Origin: Callorhinus ursinus
Lineage: Eukaryota > Chordata > Mammalia > Carnivora > Otariidae
Direction of reading: 5' to 3'
DNA length: 64,000 nucleotides
Assembly: GCF_003265705.1 (NCBI RefSeq)
Contig: NW_020312828.1
Location: 58,245,455-58,309,454 of the forward strand
The notes under the pieces are model-generated. The model did not search any database. It worked only from the letters and a program-made list of their open reading frames with translations, and was not told where the DNA came from. The first letter of the stretch is position 1. Every line of letters begins with the position of its first letter. Made by a program: the position numbers and the translations under genes. Shown one piece after another: positions 61,052-64,000 of this stretch.

Positions 61052-61495
61052 AAGAATAGTAACAGAGGGCTGCTGGAGGGGGGTGTGGACGGGACAGGGC
61101 GGCTGGGTGACAGACACTGGGGAGGGTCTGTGCTGTGGTGAGCGCCGTGAATTGTGCAAGACTGATGAATCACAGACCTGTACCTCTGAAGCAAATAATC
61201 CATTATATGTTAAAAAAAAAAAAAGAAGATAGTAGGAAGGGAAAAATGAGGGGGAGACAAACCATGAGAGACTATGGACTCTGGGAAACAAACTGAGGGT
61301 TCTAGAGGGGAAGGGGGTGGGGGGATGGGTTAGCCTGGTGATGGGTATTAAAGAGGGCACATTCTGCGTGGAGCACTGGGTGTTATGCACAAACAATGAA
61401 TCATGGAACACTACATCAAAAACTAATGGTGTAATGCATGGTGATTAACAAACATAATAAAATTAAAAAAAAAAGAAAAGGAAGAATAGTAACAG
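61052..61495 (+). mobile_element. Composite L1 with two 3' ends within one target-site duplication
   Basis: First part 61066-61222: gggtgacagacactggggag, ggtgagcgccgtgaattgtg, caagactgatgaatcacaga, caaataatccattatatgtt and an A run. Second part about 61235-61481: gagacaaaccatgagagact, actctgggaaacaaactgag, atgggtattaaagagggcac, aactaatggtgtaatgcatg and an A-rich tail. Identical aagaatagtaacag flanks the whole unit at 61052-61065 and 61482-61495. No duplication was seen around either half alone. Confidence 0.9.
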
Positions 61496-62264
61496 TTGGT
61501 CAGGGGGAAGATACAGGAAAGAGAATTTGCCAAGTACACTAATATTTGAATGTTAGAATGAATGAATGAAATTCATGAATGCATTCCAGGCGAAGAAAAT
61601 CCCATGGACATGTATGCTTGTATTTCATGCCATCACTCTGTTATTAAAGTACACCATATATCACCAATGAATTTTTTATGAGAAATACAAATATGGCATA
61701 TGATATATAGAATTAAACATAATTCTGTGTCAAAAAATTCTACATGAGGGAATGAGATCTTGTGCTTTGCCTTATCCTGTGGGGTTTTGCTGTATAAGGA
61801 AGGCCCCATGGATGAATAGCATGAAAGTTGTCCTATTTTATTCACACCCATTCATTAGTGCCCGCCCCTAAAACAAAAAGGAAGGAGACTCTTTCACAAT
61901 TTACACTTCTTTCCTAAAACACTCACCCCATCAACATATTCAATATTATGTATCCAGAGGGAGGCATAAGAACAATCTATCTCAAATATAAACCAAATCC
62001 ATAGAATACTGGAGATGGAAGAGACATTTTATTAGTGTTAATCTGTTAAAAAAAAAAAGCAGATTGGAGATTCTTCACTATCTAGTCGCAGCTAAAAAGA
62101 GCACATTTTTGAGAACCAAGAAATTCCAATATTAAACATTTCCATAGCATAAAGGCTAGGATAAATACTGTACTAAATGCAGGTAAAGACATTACTACCT
62201 CATTAACTAAGTGGATGGAAAAGTATAAATAAAATATTGGTAAACTAAGTTTAACAGTCTATAA
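61496..62264. other. No gene recognised
   Basis: A 72-codon minus frame at 61633-61851 shows no known domain. An A run lies at 62046-62057. Confidence 0.55.
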
Positions 62265-63020
62265 CCATGATAAATCATTATGACCAAGTCAGATTTATGT
62301 CAGGAATGCAAAGTTGGTTTAATGCTAGAAATTTAAGCTACCTAAATTTTGACATTGATGAATTAAAGAAGAAAACAGTATGACCTTAATAAGTACACAA
62401 AAAGTGCTAACTAAAATTCATCGCGCAGCTATAAGTTTTTAAAAGCATGCTAGGAATACAGGACAATTTTTTCAACTGATAAAGGCCATCCACACAAAAC
62501 AAAACTAGAAAAAATCATTTTTGAAGGGTGTATTTTGGAAAGTCGTTCCTGTAAGATGGGGAAAGAGAAAAGATGCTGCTAACACCAATTCTTCTCAAGG
62601 CAAAAGTAGTATCATGTTATAAGAAAAGAAGAAACAAAAACTTAATTGTTTAAAATGGCATCATTGCCTGAGTAGAACACCATGAAAGTAATCTGTAAGT
62701 ATGTAATTAAAATATAATAAGAGTATTTTCTGATTGCAAAATCATTATATAATGTCAGGAACGCTTGTAGGTATCACTAATTATCAGTTAACAATGTAAT
62801 CAAAAAGCAAAATAAGGTTAAAATGGCAAGTAAAATGTAAAATCTCTTGGAATAAATACATGTAAAAATGGTGTTTTTAAAGAGGAAATTACAAAAATAT
62901 ATTGAGAATGTAACAGGGACTTACACAACTGGAGAGATGTGTTTTATCATGGATTAGAAGACTCTCATGTAGACACCAATTCTTTATAAATTAATCATAG
63001 ATTGTATGCACTTCCAGAGA
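62265..63020 (+). mobile_element. Old L1 or HAL1 ORF2 segment
   Basis: Diverged ORF2-order text: aaatcattatgaccaagtca, gatttatgtcaggaatgcaa, agttggtttaatgctagaaa, cttggaataaatacatgtaa, gaggaaattacaaaaatata and atggattagaagactctcat. Many stops. Whether it is L1M or HAL1 cannot be told by eye. Confidence 0.7.
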
Positions 63021-63027
63021 ATCCAGA

Positions 63028-63115
63028 TATTTCTGTGTGTGTGTGTGTCTGTGTGTGTGTGCATGCACACGTGCATGCATGTGCGTGCACCTGTGTGTAT
63101 GAGAGAGAGAGAGAC
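63028..63115. repeat. (TG)n, GTGCATGC-rich and (GA)n compound simple repeat
   Basis: TG units with one C interruption, then gtgcatgcacacgtgcatgc alternating purine-pyrimidine words, then GA units. The alternating part could adopt left-handed DNA; that is inference only. Confidence 0.92.
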
Positions 63116-63181
63116 AGAGACTTCTCAGGATCAGTCCAAAATGTAATGGAAGAACAAGGGCCAAGAAAAGTCAAGACATTC

Positions 63182-63366
63182 TTTTTTTTTTTAAAGATTT
63201 ATTTATTTATTTTGAGAGAGTGAGAATGAGAGAGAGAAAGAGAGACTACATGAGAGGGGGGAGGGTTAGAGGGAGACGCAGGCTCCTCGCCACCAGGGAG
63301 CCCGCTGCGGGACTCAATCCCGGGACTCCAAGATCATGACCTGAGCCAAAGGCAGTTGCTTAACCA
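63182..63366 (-). mobile_element. CAN-SINE, minus strand, cut by the N gap
   Basis: T run, aaagatttatttatttattt tail, GA-rich stretch, cccgctgcgggactcaatcc, atcatgacctgagccaaagg, then it stops at taacca just before the N run. The head and the right-hand duplication fall in the gap. Confidence 0.95.
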
Positions 63367-63766
63367 NNNNNNNNNNNNNNNNNNNNNNNNNNNNNNNNNN
63401 NNNNNNNNNNNNNNNNNNNNNNNNNNNNNNNNNNNNNNNNNNNNNNNNNNNNNNNNNNNNNNNNNNNNNNNNNNNNNNNNNNNNNNNNNNNNNNNNNNNN
63501 NNNNNNNNNNNNNNNNNNNNNNNNNNNNNNNNNNNNNNNNNNNNNNNNNNNNNNNNNNNNNNNNNNNNNNNNNNNNNNNNNNNNNNNNNNNNNNNNNNNN
63601 NNNNNNNNNNNNNNNNNNNNNNNNNNNNNNNNNNNNNNNNNNNNNNNNNNNNNNNNNNNNNNNNNNNNNNNNNNNNNNNNNNNNNNNNNNNNNNNNNNNN
63701 NNNNNNNNNNNNNNNNNNNNNNNNNNNNNNNNNNNNNNNNNNNNNNNNNNNNNNNNNNNNNNNNNN
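63367..63766. other. 400-base N gap
   Basis: 400 N bases. SINE sequence in the same orientation lies on both sides, a common cause of assembly failure. The round length suggests a placeholder or estimated size. Confidence 1.
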
Positions 63767-63885
63767 GAGGGAGAAGCAGGCTCCCCACCGAGCAGGGAGC
63801 CCAATGCGGGGCTCAATCCCAGGACCCTGGGATCATGACATGAGCCAAAGGCAGACATTTAATGACTCAGCCACCCAGGTGCCCC
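63767..63885 (-). mobile_element. CAN-SINE head portion, minus strand, right of the N gap
   Basis: agggagaagcaggctcccca, cgagcagggagcccaatgcg, gggctcaatcccaggaccct and head cagccacccaggtgcccc. The tail lies in the gap. Its sequence differs from the SINE to the left of the gap, so it is a second copy, not its missing part. Confidence 0.95.
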
Positions 63886-64000
63886 TTTGTTTTTTTTTTT
63901 TTTTTTAGGGAACCAGGGAGAGGGAAAGATTAAACTATACAGAGCAACATAATTAAATAAAATTAACATTAAGAACTTTTATATTTCAAATAGTCTCATA
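63886..64000. other. Poly-T and AT-rich end of window
   Basis: A T run at about 63891-63906, then unremarkable sequence. Confidence 0.7.

Noticed and set aside
60949..61411. Overlapping minus-strand open frames of 84 and 124 codons
   Set aside because: They lie antisense to the composite L1 3' UTR (Pro/Ser-rich from its G-rich strand) and recur wherever this 3' UTR occurs.
63334..63858. Long open frames across the N gap
   Set aside because: They exist only because N bases contain no stop codons; the real parts are SINE sequence.

Overview
The window is mammalian nuclear DNA from a carnivore, and no working gene could be supported in it. It is AT-rich throughout and carries at least 23 tRNA-derived CAN-SINEs. 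These are recognised by the 5' block GCCTGGGTGGCTCAG, a central CATCGGGCTCCCTGCT block, a CT-rich stretch and an AAATAAATAAATAAAATCTT tail. Several carnivore-type L1 3' ends are also present. The dog-specific young SINE form was not seen. The young copies and L1 tails look most like those of arctoid caniforms (bears, pinnipeds, mustelids). The carnivore call is firm; the arctoid call is an inference from memory of repeat subfamilies.

Layout. 1-10 kb: AT-rich DNA with three SINEs, a roughly 0.95 kb 5'-truncated L1 on the minus strand (3911-4855) with an ORF2 remnant, and MIR traces. 10-17 kb: an old L1 split by a SINE, an L1 inverted by twin priming (14020-14536), a MER5-like DNA transposon remnant, MIRs and five CAN-SINEs. 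17-25 kb: mostly featureless, with L2 traces, an old L1 split by a SINE, and two L1 3' fragments. 25-32.5 kb: the least explained part. It has a minus-strand tract with scattered coding-like open stretches (about 25.86-30.4 kb), a 90 bp direct duplication, an MLT1-like LTR, and a 49 bp tandem repeat broken by a 10-N gap. 33-45 kb: SINEs (two back to back), L1 ends and a probable solo LTR. 45-54 kb: old L1, L2 and MIR pieces. 55-56.6 kb: three SINEs nested in an old L1. 58-64 kb: further SINEs (one internally expanded), a MaLR-like LTR, a composite L1 with two 3' ends, an old L1 ORF2 segment, and a 400-N gap between two SINE fragments.

No exon-intron structure, CpG island, tRNA, rRNA, snRNA or CRISPR array was seen. 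Most long open frames are frames through SINE or L1 sequence, or chance frames in AT-rich DNA. The window reads as a gene-poor intergenic or intronic region built by successive retrotransposition. Repeat family names come from recognised consensus features, not from a database search.
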